Position numbers and translations under genes: made by a program
Assembly (NCBI GenBank): GCA_902625455.1
Contig: CACOBL010000001.1
Span: 370,191 to 434,190, forward strand
Source of the DNA: an uncultured Candidatus Actinomarina sp.
GTDB taxonomy: Bacteria > Actinomycetota > Acidimicrobiia > Actinomarinales > Actinomarinaceae
Length of the DNA: 64,000 bases
Direction: 5' to 3'
In this document: piece by piece, positions 18,131 to 25,917 of the stretch
Position numbering within the stretch: position 1 is the first letter of the stretch
How the letters are laid out: every line of letters begins with the position of its first letter
Notes under the pieces: model-generated
What the model was told of the DNA's origin: nothing
Seen by the model: only the letters and a program-made list of their open reading frames with translations
The model's database searches: none

Positions 18131-18778
18131 ATGGAAACATTTAAAGATGAAATAAAGAACTTAAAAGCGATTACAAGAGTAATTGCTGCTTTAGTTCTTG
18201 CAAACTTTGTAATTATTGCACTAGTTGTAGGCCCAGATTCTGTTGGATATGACCCAACTTATGGACCAATTACAGCAATATTGAGCTTTGTAATAGCGTT
18301 TTTAACTACAGGTGTTCTGATGGGTATTTATGTGGTATTTGATGTTAAGCAAACTTTTGATTTATCACACATGCACAATATTTTATTTGTAAGTGTGACA
18401 GTACAAATGTTATTTTCTTTGGGATCTGTTTTTAATTATTACAGTGTTTTTGATACTGTACTAGATACTGATACAGTCGGTGCAATTTCAGGTTCATTTA
18501 CAAATACAATCTTTTTCTTGTATGGCATGTATGTATATTTGTTAGTTAGAACCGATAAGAGAAGAACCAATCTACTAAGCAACAGAACACAAACAATAGG
18601 AATTATTTTTGCAGCAATCATAATTCCAGCTCAAGCATTAACGCTTTTTGGATTAATTCCAGCTCCCGCATTTGCAGGACTCTTCGTTCTTGGTGGTGTT
18701 GTATTATATCCCCTCTTCATTATTGGGGTCGGAGATGCAATAGGAAACCACAAAGTAGAAGAATTAGAGGAAATGTAA
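18131..18778 (+). CDS. Unknown six-helix membrane protein B2
   Basis: 215 residues, 19 bases downstream of B1, with an AAAGGA ribosome site. It keeps GPDSVGYDPTYG, the VFDTVLDTDTVG loop and the FGLIPAPAFAG segment of its paralogue. The C-terminus adds an acidic cytoplasmic tail. Conservation of the outer loops between B1 and B2 suggests they bind something on the outer face or each other. Confidence 0.73.
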   Translation: METFKDEIKNLKAITRVIAALVLANFVIIALVVGPDSVGYDPTYGPITAILSFVIAFLTTGVLMGIYVVFDVKQTFDLSHMHNILFVSVTVQMLFSLGSVFNYYSVFDTVLDTDTVGAISGSFTNTIFFLYGMYVYLLVRTDKRRTNLLSNRTQTIGIIFAAIIIPAQALTLFGLIPAPAFAGLFVLGGVVLYPLFIIGVGDAIGNHKVEELEEM

Positions 18779-18781
18779 ATA

Positions 18782-19396
18782 ATGTATGCGGTATCACTTA
18801 GGGCAGAAATTAAAGATGGAAGGATAGGCGAGCTTAAAGAGTTTATTAAAAACAATGCTCTACCAAGTTTAGAAGTTCCTGGAATGATATCTATTGGATT
18901 TTTTAATCCAGATTCAAACTCTAATTTAGGAATGGCTTTTTTAACAAACAAAGAAGCAGCAGAAACATTTGCTGAAGAACGAAATAAAAACCTTATGCAA
19001 GTAGCTGATGTGTTTGCAAGTTTTCCTAAAGTAGTTGAGGGTGAAATAACTTTAGGGAAGATCTATCAAGATAGATCCGCAAACGATAACGAGGAAGCTT
19101 ATGTCAGAGTAGTTTTTGCAAAGGTAGATAATTCTGAATCTCCGACAAACTTTGTAAAAGAAAAGATTTTTCCTATATACGAAGAAGCTGAAGGATTAAG
19201 AGGAGCAGGATTTTTTGTTGCTGATGGAGAAGCAGTTAGTTGGAATATTTGGGATTCGGAAGAAGCCGCAAATGCTGTTATCCCAAAATTCAATGAAGAA
19301 CTTTCAAGTGCTGAAGGTATCTTTTTGGAAGACCCAAAACCATACTCCGGATATTTATACGCAGGTAAAAATTTTACAGATATAAATAAAACATAG
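18782..19396 (+). CDS. Second protein with two ABM-like repeats
   Basis: 204 residues, a divergent relative of the two-module protein at 16455. It also has two halves (about 1-95 and 105-195), with VSLRAEIKDG and VRVVFAKVDN opening strands and ALPSLEVPG or IFPIYEEAEG helix-turn elements. It follows B2 by three bases, closing the operon. The repeated order (membrane pair, ABM protein) in each half suggests that a whole cassette was duplicated. Confidence 0.68.
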   Translation: MYAVSLRAEIKDGRIGELKEFIKNNALPSLEVPGMISIGFFNPDSNSNLGMAFLTNKEAAETFAEERNKNLMQVADVFASFPKVVEGEITLGKIYQDRSANDNEEAYVRVVFAKVDNSESPTNFVKEKIFPIYEEAEGLRGAGFFVADGEAVSWNIWDSEEAANAVIPKFNEELSSAEGIFLEDPKPYSGYLYAGKNFTDINKT

Positions 19397-19417
19397 AGTT
19401 TTATTCAACTTAATTTT

Positions 19418-19540
19418 GTGATTAGAAAAATGCTTTATAGGGTATCAATTGTTTTACTAGTAATTTATTTATTACTATCTAATGACTACACAGCAAGAAG
19501 GCTGAGGCAGCTTCCTGAGCTGATATTAAACTATTTCTAA
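19418..19540 (+). CDS. Small single-helix membrane protein
   Basis: 40 residues from GTG (an ATG four codons later is equally possible). A hydrophobic helix, VSIVLLVIYLLL, is followed by a basic amphipathic stretch TARRLRQLPELILNY. It lies 21 bases after the ABM operon and 13 before the PPOX gene. There is no clear ribosome site, and I do not recognise it. It may be a membrane-anchored accessory peptide of this cluster. Confidence 0.5.
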   Translation: MIRKMLYRVSIVLLVIYLLLSNDYTARRLRQLPELILNYF

Positions 19541-19553
19541 GGGGTATCAGATT

Positions 19554-19922
19554 ATGAAAATCATTGATTTTAAGGATGCAGAATACATCAATCTAGTTAC
19601 CTATAAAAAAGATAATACCCCAGTCACAACACCTGTTTGGGTGGCATATCATGCAGATTCACTAGTAATAACCTCTAGTATGAATGCTGGAAAAGTAAAA
19701 AGAATAAAAAATAATGGTAAAGCCTCTATTTATATTACTAATCAAACAGGTACAAAAAAAATGTCTGAAAGCTTGGGTTTAAAAGGATCATTGGTTATTG
19801 ACCCAGTTAGAAAAGCTGAAGCGATAAGCTCAATTAAAAAAAAATATGGATTAATTTCAAACATGTTTATGAGAGGTCCAGATGAAAATCGAGCAATAAT
19901 TAAGTTAGATGAGTTAAAATAA
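19554..19922 (+). CDS. PPOX-class (split-barrel) oxidoreductase, probably F420- or FMN-binding
   Basis: 122 residues, the usual length of small actinobacterial PPOX-class F420-dependent proteins. The start region (YINLVTYKKDNTPVTTPVWV) matches the family signature for the first beta strands, and SSMNAGKVKRIKNN corresponds to the cofactor-phosphate segment. Such proteins reduce or bind F420, FMN or heme; the substrate is unknown. A GGGGTATCAG stretch precedes the ATG. The 12-codon ORF follows. Confidence 0.78.
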   Translation: MKIIDFKDAEYINLVTYKKDNTPVTTPVWVAYHADSLVITSSMNAGKVKRIKNNGKASIYITNQTGTKKMSESLGLKGSLVIDPVRKAEAISSIKKKYGLISNMFMRGPDENRAIIKLDELK

Positions 19923-19936
19923 TCAAGTTGATTTAT

Positions 19937-19947
19937 AAAGGAGGTGA
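19937..19947 (+). promoter_or_regulatory. Perfect Shine-Dalgarno site
   Basis: AAAGGAGGTGA is fully complementary to the usual 16S rRNA 3' end and sits six bases (from GGAGG) before the ATG of the 12-codon ORF. It is by far the strongest ribosome site in this neighbourhood. Confidence 0.85.
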
Positions 19948-19950
19948 ACT

Positions 19951-19989
19951 ATGTCTTGTCCAGAATGCGGATGCGAAGATGAAAATTAA
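19951..19989 (+). CDS. 12-residue cysteine-rich microprotein
   Basis: The ORF encodes MSCPECGCEDEN and stops. Three cysteines in CPECGC resemble one knuckle of a zinc ribbon or a short metal-binding peptide, and the tail is acidic. The perfect ribosome site at ideal spacing strongly suggests it is translated. It follows the PPOX gene by 28 bases and ends one base before the end of the convergent SRPBCC gene. It could be a metal-binding peptide, a peptide substrate for modification, or a remnant of a longer zinc-ribbon gene. Confidence 0.6.
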   Translation: MSCPECGCEDEN

Positions 19990-19990
19990 T

Positions 19991-20482
19991 TTAAGAAAAC
20001 CAGCTGTGTTTCCCAAATTTATTTTTGGGAACGGAGCTACCAGTATCTAAATACCATTTAAATCCTCTGATTACAGAGCTTAAATAAGATTTTAGTTTTG
20101 GATCAATGTACAGATAATATGGGATAAAAGATATCAACTTTGGCCACTTCCTTAGCAAATGTGGATATACAGTGATTGTTAATTTAGAGCCTTGTTTATG
20201 TTCATCTATTCTCCATTTAACATAAGATTTTGGTCCGTCCTCCTCGCCAATCCATAAGTCATATCCTTTGCCTTCTAACCATTCAGTAAATACTCTTGTT
20301 AACTTCATGCCATTAAAGTATTCAATTTGATCTCTATGTTCAACATCTGACCAAACTAGAGTTTTATTATTTTTGCAAAACGGATGTGTACCATTTAGAT
20401 TATTCTCTTTTGAAATTGTATCCCACAATTGTTCTGGTTTTTGCGAAAATACTTCACTATTTGATGAACTAAACCCTTTCAT
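19991..20482 (-). CDS. SRPBCC/polyketide-cyclase-like protein
   Basis: 163 residues whose start (SSSNSEVFSQKPEQLWDTIS) is typical of the START/SRPBCC helix-grip fold, followed by alternating strands and a long C-terminal helix ending GFKWYLDTG. These proteins bind hydrophobic ligands or act as cyclases or dehydratases in the cytoplasm. Ligand unknown. It has a leaderless promoter and an unusual 247-base upstream region with inverted repeats. Confidence 0.68.
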   Translation of the reverse strand: MKGFSSSNSEVFSQKPEQLWDTISKENNLNGTHPFCKNNKTLVWSDVEHRDQIEYFNGMKLTRVFTEWLEGKGYDLWIGEEDGPKSYVKWRIDEHKQGSKLTITVYPHLLRKWPKLISFIPYYLYIDPKLKSYLSSVIRGFKWYLDTGSSVPKNKFGKHSWFS

Positions 20483-20488
20483 AGAATA

Positions 20489-20494
20489 AATATA
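20489..20494 (-). promoter_or_regulatory. -10 hexamer of the leaderless SRPBCC gene
   Basis: Minus-strand TATATT, six bases (TATTCT), ATG at 20482. Confidence 0.6.
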
Positions 20495-20560
20495 AATTAT
20501 ATTTATAAAAATATGAAAAATTTATCACAAGTAAAAATTAGAAACCACTACTTTGGGCAT

Positions 20561-20620
20561 AGGTCAACCACTTATGGAAGTGTGTTTGAATGATTTTCAA
20601 CGCATACACGTGATTGACCT
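20561..20620. other. Predicted three-way-junction nucleic-acid structure
   Basis: Outer arms AGGTCAA (20561-20567) and TTGACCT (20614-20620) enclose one hairpin CACTT-ATGG-AAGTG and a second with TTGAA / TTCAA and TGT / ACA pairings. It could be a small RNA or leader on either strand, or a complex operator. It matches no riboswitch I know. Confidence 0.45.
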
Positions 20621-20643
20621 TTTAACATATTATAATTTTTTCT

Positions 20644-20665
20644 TCACAACCTTGCAAGATTGTGA
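20644..20665. promoter_or_regulatory. 22-bp near-palindrome
   Basis: TCACAA-N10-TTGTGA, with TTGCAA at the centre; only one pair of symmetric positions breaks the palindrome. Such geometry suits a dimeric helix-turn-helix regulator. Confidence 0.5.
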
Positions 20666-20670
20666 TTATA

Positions 20671-20699
20671 TTTTCACAAGCAATGAGTACATGTGAAAA
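20671..20699. promoter_or_regulatory. Inverted repeat TTTTCACA / TGTGAAAA
   Basis: Perfect 8-base arms around 13 bases. It shares the TCACAA half-site with the palindrome six bases away and with TCACAA at 20525. It may be the end-of-operon hairpin of the permease gene or a second site for the same regulator. Confidence 0.45.
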
Positions 20700-20729
20700 A
20701 TATTTGCATAAACATTCCAGATTCTTGTT

Positions 20730-21896
20730 TTATATGAGTACTAGTGAAAATCCAAGGATCAAGCACACAACTAGCCCATAATATGCAATTAAAACAGAAT
20801 AGAGTCTTTCATCTTTTTTTAAATTGATCACACTTAAATTAGTAAGTGAATAATAAATGAGAATAAAGAATGCACTAAGCCTTATTGCATTTGTAATATT
20901 GACAGTATAAATTCCAATAACAACGGTCAACAAAACAAATAATTCCGAAATGTATGCTGAGTTATTTGTTTTGTGTATCTTAGAAAAAATGTCTGGAAAT
21001 ATACCGTCTCTGGACATTGCAACATATATCCTGCTTATTGCTGGTAATAAAGCAAGAAATACTGAAGCTGTAGCAATTGAAGATGCAAAAACCACTAAGA
21101 ACGAAAAGTCAGACAATATAGATACATCCATTGCAACAAGCAAAGGAGTATTTGAATTTGCGATAACTCCAGGTCCTACAATTGCAAGTGCGAACCAATT
21201 CACAATGAGATAGATCAGAACAGTCACCCCTAAGCCAGTAAGAATCGAACTGGGGATTATTTTTTCAGGATTTTTTATCTCCTCCCCATACGTTGCAAGT
21301 CTGGAGTAACCTGTAAAGGCAAAAAACCAAATAGCTGCTGATAAAAATAAATTACTAATACTAAAACCTTCAAGTATAGGAATGGCAAAATTTGTCGAAG
21401 GAGTAAGAAGAATTGCAATACAGAAAAAAGCTAATATTGCCACAATTATTAAAATAAACCATTTGGCTAGTACTGCAGTTTTCGTAATTCCTTTATAACC
21501 AATTGCAAAAACAAGTACTGACAAACCTATTCCTATCTCTTTACCATATATTGGAGAAATATAATTTCCAAGAGTTAATGCAATCGCAATACAACTGATT
21601 GTTTTTCCTAATATAAATACAATTCCAGCTACATTACCAGCTAGCTTACCCAAAACTTTATTTGCATATAAGTACGTTCCACCAGTTTGCGGATATAGCG
21701 TTGCGAGTTGAGCAGATGATGATGCATTTGCAAACGCGAGAGTACTTGCTAATAACAGTCCTAAAATTGAAGAGTAAGAGCTAATATTCGAAGTAGGAGC
21801 TAAATTATAAAATAATCCAGCACCAATCATAGAACTTAAGCCTAGATATATTGAATTTTTCTTTGTTAATGTCCTCGAAAAATTATCTTCATTCAT
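20730..21896 (-). CDS. APC-superfamily amino-acid permease
   Basis: 388 residues with about 11-12 membrane helices. The first helix carries GLSSMIGAGLFYN, matching the G-S-G-I-G substrate-binding turn of the APC family, and YPQTGGTYLYANKVLGK is the typical helix 2-3 segment. It imports or exchanges amino acids across the membrane; specificity unknown. Slightly short for the family (usually 430-500), losing the C-terminal helices. Leaderless start. Confidence 0.85.
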   Translation of the reverse strand: MNEDNFSRTLTKKNSIYLGLSSMIGAGLFYNLAPTSNISSYSSILGLLLASTLAFANASSSAQLATLYPQTGGTYLYANKVLGKLAGNVAGIVFILGKTISCIAIALTLGNYISPIYGKEIGIGLSVLVFAIGYKGITKTAVLAKWFILIIVAILAFFCIAILLTPSTNFAIPILEGFSISNLFLSAAIWFFAFTGYSRLATYGEEIKNPEKIIPSSILTGLGVTVLIYLIVNWFALAIVGPGVIANSNTPLLVAMDVSILSDFSFLVVFASSIATASVFLALLPAISRIYVAMSRDGIFPDIFSKIHKTNNSAYISELFVLLTVVIGIYTVNITNAIRLSAFFILIYYSLTNLSVINLKKDERLYSVLIAYYGLVVCLILGFSLVLI

Positions 21897-21902
21897 AAAT
21901 AA

Positions 21903-21908
21903 ATTTTA
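21903..21908 (-). promoter_or_regulatory. -10 hexamer of the leaderless permease gene
   Basis: Minus-strand TAAAAT, six bases (TTATTT), ATG at 21896. Confidence 0.68.
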
Positions 21909-21975
21909 ATTTACTTTTAATAATTTGAAGAATAAGAAAGAAAACAATTGTATAAAATAAGTTAAAGATTAAAAA

Positions 21976-22953
21976 ATGTTTAATAAATTGTCACCAACAC
22001 CAATCACAAATCAATCTCATAGAAGATTGTTAATATTTTCTATGATCTGGTTCTTTTCTGGAGCATGGATTGATTCAAGTGCACATACCTATCTGATAGA
22101 TGATATTGAGACTTTTTTCACACCTTGGCATGGAGTACTGTATTCAGGATATGCTTTTTCAGTTTTAGTAACTGTTTATATTAAAAATAAAATGAAAGAC
22201 TACAAATTTGATGTAGGTGTTTTAGGCGCAGTTATTTTTGGAATCGGTGGTGCATCAGATGCTTTATGGCACACACTACTTGGAATTGAAACTGGAGTTG
22301 AGCCGCTTATTACTCCATCACATCTGTTGTTATTTCTCGGTGCGTTTTTGATGTTAGATTATGTTTTCACTACAAGACCATCTAAGGAGAGCCTTGACAA
22401 TACCTCAATATTTTCTGCTGCTACAAGTTACGGGTTAGTTATGTTCATAACACTTTTTGTAAATCCATTTTTAAATATATGGTCTTTTATCGAAAGAGAA
22501 GATGAGCTCGCTGCGGGAAGTGTAATATTACAGGCTATGCTCGCTAGTTTTATATTTGTTTATGTTATTCGTTTTAAAGTTTCACCCAAACAGATGTCGT
22601 TAGTTTATTTAATTTCATTTATATACATATCTATCAATACGAGCCTTGGCGAAATCGAGAGAACAATTTTAATTTGTCTTTCTGGTTTAATAATGTCTGC
22701 ATTTATATATCAAATTACGAAATGGTATCAGACGACAAATCATGATAGAAAAATTCAAGTAAGTGCAGCTCTAGTTGCTGGCGCATATGGTTTAGTGTTC
22801 GTAATACATTTATTAGCATTTTCTACAATTAATGGAATTGATCTCTCATGGCGTTTTTACGGGCTCGGAGGACTTATCACTACACCACTTCTATTTGGGT
22901 ACATGTTAGGAAATTTAGGTGTGAGCCCTACTTCTGGTGAAGTAGTCAGCTAA
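21976..22953 (+). CDS. Unknown nine-helix membrane protein with in-membrane histidines
   Basis: 325 residues, about nine membrane helices. Histidines lie in or at the edge of helices in SSAHTYL, TPWHGVL, ALWHTLLG and TPSHLLLF, all in the first 120 residues, together with D/E residues. That pattern suggests metal or heme binding or proton transfer, but I do not recognise the family. It stands alone, and its last eight bases overlap the convergent acyltransferase gene. Confidence 0.65.
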   Translation: MFNKLSPTPITNQSHRRLLIFSMIWFFSGAWIDSSAHTYLIDDIETFFTPWHGVLYSGYAFSVLVTVYIKNKMKDYKFDVGVLGAVIFGIGGASDALWHTLLGIETGVEPLITPSHLLLFLGAFLMLDYVFTTRPSKESLDNTSIFSAATSYGLVMFITLFVNPFLNIWSFIEREDELAAGSVILQAMLASFIFVYVIRFKVSPKQMSLVYLISFIYISINTSLGEIERTILICLSGLIMSAFIYQITKWYQTTNHDRKIQVSAALVAGAYGLVFVIHLLAFSTINGIDLSWRFYGLGGLITTPLLFGYMLGNLGVSPTSGEVVS

Positions 22954-23806
22954 TCTTTTTGTGCTTTCTCAAATATATAAATCTATTTATTTTAAAAATC
23001 CCTTTTTTTCGTAAGCTTTCAACCTTATAACGCAGTTGTTGTATTGCAACATCGTTGTTGTTACTCAATTGTGATACCTTTATTGGTTTGCCTATTTTGA
23101 TTTTGATATGTCTATCTCTTTTATTAAATAACTCATTGAGTTGTGACACATCCCTTAGCTGTTTGTTAGTAAAGGAGGCAAAATAAAAAAACCAAGAATT
23201 TCTACCCTCAACATACACTGGAATAAGTGGAAAATTATTTTTTTTTGCAAGAACAATTGGAGTTTTCTCCCACTCTCTATCCCATAAACCAAATATTGTA
23301 AGCTTTGAAAGTCTTCCGGAAGGAAAAATTATCCCTGGCCTCTGATCATTGAAAAAAGTAATCAGTCTTTCAAGAGTTACTTTGGTTGCAGAGTGAGTCT
23401 CTTTTTCTTTATCCCACATAACAGGAGCCATTACGTTATGGAATGAACCAAGTAAATAAACAAAAAGCTCATTGGCAAAGAAAAATATATCCTCACGTAC
23501 TTTGTACAGCTGACTATAAAGTGCGATTGCATCAGCAGCACCCATAGGATGATTAGAGACAAGAAGACAACTTCCATCATCAGGAATGTTCTCTATACCT
23601 TCTACTGAGCAGTTGTTGGTATATTTATCTCCCAACCAATTAAAGGCCTCAGCACCAGACATGTTTTGTATATGATCTCCAGCATATATCGTCTCGTCAA
23701 ACCTGAGAATTTTTTTAAGGAATCTAAAAATTATTAAAGATAAAAAATTTTTCTTTGCTAACCATGGAGCACGTTCTTTGATAAGGTTATTTATTTTTGC
23801 TTCCAT
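22946..23806 (-). CDS. PlsC-type acyltransferase
   Basis: 286 residues. NHPMGAADA near residue 85 is the catalytic H(X)nD block in the form seen in the ornithine-lipid and hemolysin-like acyltransferases, and IIFPSGRLS is the acyl-acceptor phosphate block. It probably moves an acyl group to a glycerol- or amino-lipid acceptor at the inner membrane face. Third gene of an operon; its ATG overlaps the previous stop by one base. Confidence 0.75.
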   Translation of the reverse strand: MEAKINNLIKERAPWLAKKNFLSLIIFRFLKKILRFDETIYAGDHIQNMSGAEAFNWLGDKYTNNCSVEGIENIPDDGSCLLVSNHPMGAADAIALYSQLYKVREDIFFFANELFVYLLGSFHNVMAPVMWDKEKETHSATKVTLERLITFFNDQRPGIIFPSGRLSKLTIFGLWDREWEKTPIVLAKKNNFPLIPVYVEGRNSWFFYFASFTNKQLRDVSQLNELFNKRDRHIKIKIGKPIKVSQLSNNNDVAIQQLRYKVESLRKKGIFKINRFIYLRKHKKIS

Positions 23807-24474
23807 TACGCTTTAAATCTAGTTTTCTTTCCTTTGATTCCATCAAACTTAAGTCTCAATTTTTTTATAACGCTTTCTGTCTCTCCATCAATGTCGAATG
23901 ATTCTAGAATATTAAACACTCCATTTTCATAATCTATTTGTACTGGCATTACTTCTGCATTCAGCTCCCTTGCAATATACAAGAAACTAGTTCTAAATCT
24001 ACTCGCGTCAAATCTTCCTTCCGGTGTAACAATTAGTAAAAAAGAGTCCCTCTTTCTTAATTCTTCAATCACAGAATCGTACTGTCCACTATTCACTTTT
24101 CTATCAACCGGAATTGCACCAAACTTTCTAAAGATTTTTTCTTGCAGCCATCCAAGAGGCCATTTAATTCCTTGATCATCAATATCTTTGGATTTTTCGA
24201 AGGGATTGGGTATTTTTCTCATTGTCCACTTGGCAGACAGATAACAAACATCAACATCTAGAGCGAGAATTATTAAAATCATCAAATATTCATCTTTACT
24301 TGATTGGTGTGGTGCTGCGACTAAAACAACTCTTTTATTATCTAAAAAACTCCCAACTGGTCGTATATTTTCAAACAGTAGTAGAAATCTAGCAAGATAT
24401 TTCAAGAAGAATCTTTTTTTTCGAGGGGTAAGAGAGCTAACAGTTATATCTGGAAGAATTTTAGTATGTGTCAT
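23806..24474 (-). CDS. PlsC-like acyltransferase paralogue
   Basis: 222 residues with APHQSSKDEYL (H-X4-D type) near residue 55 and TPEGRF, the block 3 motif with an EG-R core. A related protein lies at 33229. Probably acylates a membrane-lipid intermediate, perhaps the step paired with the neighbouring acyltransferase. AGAGGAAA ribosome site; 19 bases after the phosphatase. Confidence 0.72.
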   Translation of the reverse strand: MTHTKILPDITVSSLTPRKKRFFLKYLARFLLLFENIRPVGSFLDNKRVVLVAAPHQSSKDEYLMILIILALDVDVCYLSAKWTMRKIPNPFEKSKDIDDQGIKWPLGWLQEKIFRKFGAIPVDRKVNSGQYDSVIEELRKRDSFLLIVTPEGRFDASRFRTSFLYIARELNAEVMPVQIDYENGVFNILESFDIDGETESVIKKLRLKFDGIKGKKTRFKA

Positions 24475-24493
24475 TTTCCTCTAATTAAATATT

Positions 24494-25189
24494 TTAGTAG
24501 GTTTGCTCCTCTGGATTTTCTAGAAAAGACACATTATTAAACTCTTTAAGCCTAAAAAAGTGACCATCTGATATTGCCGTAGATTTCAATCTTGTATGAC
24601 CAGTGTGTCTTGGCAGGAATTTCTTCCATGTCCATGCTTGAAGAGGCATATTTAAAAAATACGACAATAGTACTGACATGGTTCCAGCATGTGAAATTAT
24701 TAATAAATTCTCAATAGAACCATCCATTATTTCAAATTTTTTATCAAAAGAATCATCTGTACATATAATCCCTAAGCTTTTTAATTCCTCTTCAAGATTG
24801 GCGATTATATTCTTAGCAAAATCTTGCATATATACACCATGGCTACTGACAGACCACTCTGCAAAAGTTTGGCTATTCCTCTTCTCAAAAAAACTCATTA
24901 TTTCATCACTACTTTTTCCATATAAAGCAACTTCGTCCTTATCTTCCATTTCTTTAAGCCATTCGAAAGTCTTTATCTCCTTTGCAACCCCATTTTCTTC
25001 GAAAGGCACGAGTGTCTGTGCAGCTCTATTTAAAGGAGAAACCCATAATTGATCAATACTACCTTTTGTAAACTGATCAGCAGATTTCTTAGATTGAACA
25101 CTTCCAAGTTCGGTGAGTCCAGGATTTCTCGTATATTCATCATTTAGCATCCATTCGGGCTGTCCATGGCGTATAAGTACAATTTCCAT
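24494..25189 (-). CDS. Histidine phosphatase family protein
   Basis: 231 residues with the phosphohistidine motif LIRHGQPE at residues 5-12 and the second histidine in ISHAGTMSVLL. The superfamily includes phosphoglycerate mutases and many phosphomonoesterases. First gene of an operon with two acyltransferases, so a role in removing phosphate from a lipid precursor is conceivable, but this is inferred from position only. Confidence 0.82.
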   Translation of the reverse strand: MEIVLIRHGQPEWMLNDEYTRNPGLTELGSVQSKKSADQFTKGSIDQLWVSPLNRAAQTLVPFEENGVAKEIKTFEWLKEMEDKDEVALYGKSSDEIMSFFEKRNSQTFAEWSVSSHGVYMQDFAKNIIANLEEELKSLGIICTDDSFDKKFEIMDGSIENLLIISHAGTMSVLLSYFLNMPLQAWTWKKFLPRHTGHTRLKSTAISDGHFFRLKEFNNVSFLENPEEQTY

Positions 25190-25195
25190 ACCAAA

Positions 25196-25201
25196 ACAAT
25201 A
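25196..25201 (-). promoter_or_regulatory. -10 hexamer of the phosphatase/acyltransferase operon
   Basis: Minus-strand TATTGT, six bases, ATG at 25189. Confidence 0.6.
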
Positions 25202-25255
25202 GCTAAATTAGGTTATTCTGATACCTAAAGAAAAAAAATATAAAGAGAAAGAAAA

Positions 25256-25483
25256 ATGATAAGACCTTTTTTATTTGGAGTGACCTTATCCTATCTAGCT
25301 ATAGATAATATTCTAAATGGGCCTTTTAGAGAATTTCTGTCTACATATTTTGATTTAAAAGAATTTGGTACAAATAGCAGAGAAGAATATCTATATTACC
25401 TACTTCTTTTTCTAGGAATTTTTCAGATAATAGTATCTTCCAAAGAATTTTTAAAATCTTATAAATCAGACGAGGAGGAATAA
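25256..25483 (+). CDS. Small two-helix membrane protein
   Basis: 75 residues: hydrophobic segments about 3-20 and 45-63 separated by a polar loop, then a charged tail. A purine-rich AAAGAGAAAG precedes the ATG. The next small membrane gene starts two bases after its stop, so they are cotranscribed. No family recognised. Confidence 0.6.
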   Translation: MIRPFLFGVTLSYLAIDNILNGPFREFLSTYFDLKEFGTNSREEYLYYLLLFLGIFQIIVSSKEFLKSYKSDEEE

Positions 25484-25484
25484 A

Positions 25485-25667
25485 ATGAAATATAAGGGCG
25501 ATATTTTTAGCTTGCTTACAATAGCATTTATTGTTTGGTTTGGTGTTTGGCCCGTATTTGCTTCCGACTTCACACCATCACAAATTATTCTCTCAGTTTT
25601 ATTTTCTTACCTAGGAGTTCGTCTTTGTTACTATGTTTATTTTCAAAAAAAGAATGGTATTAGCTAA
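25485..25667 (+). CDS. Small two-helix membrane protein
   Basis: 60 residues with two hydrophobic segments (about 8-26 and 33-52) and a basic end. A GAGGAGG ribosome site lies within the end of the previous gene, supporting translation. Function unknown; with its neighbour it may form a small membrane complex. Confidence 0.6.
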   Translation: MKYKGDIFSLLTIAFIVWFGVWPVFASDFTPSQIILSVLFSYLGVRLCYYVYFQKKNGIS

Positions 25668-25696
25668 ACCTCGCGAAAAATAGATTAGTAAATATC

Positions 25697-25725
25697 TTGC
25701 TTAGGAACAAAAACTAACGTATATT
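25697..25725 (+). promoter_or_regulatory. Promoter of structured RNA copy 1
   Basis: -35 TTGCTT (25697-25702), 17 bases, -10 TATATT (25720-25725). Same geometry as the promoter of copy 2. Confidence 0.65.
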
Positions 25726-25731
25726 TATAGA

Positions 25732-25814
25732 ACACTATCGGAAAAAAAATCGAAAGATGGAAAAGAAGATAGAACAAAAAATCCCGAAGGGTCGCAAGAT
25801 CAATCGGGATTTTT
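25732..25814 (+). ncRNA. Predicted structured small RNA, copy 1
   Basis: About 83 bases between a predicted start site and a terminator. Stem P1 (CTATC 25735-25739 / GATAG 25768-25772) encloses hairpin P2, ATC-GAAA-GAT (25749-25758). The terminator stem AAAAATCCCGA / TCGGGATTTTT (25777-25787 / 25804-25814) is 11 perfect pairs and holds an inner hairpin GGTC-GCAA-GATC. Both inner loops are GNRA tetraloops. Target unknown; no ORF of note overlaps it. Confidence 0.7.
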
Positions 25815-25882
25815 GCTTTATATCCATCAGTTTTTATAAAATTTATGTATAAAAGTTCGCGAAAAAAACAATCCTAAATTTC

Positions 25883-25911
25883 TTGCCAAAAATGTAAATT
25901 TACAGTATTTT
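25883..25911 (+). promoter_or_regulatory. Promoter of structured RNA copy 2
   Basis: -35 TTGCCA (25883-25888), 17 bases, -10 TATTTT (25906-25911). Confidence 0.65.
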
Positions 25912-25917
25912 TATATA

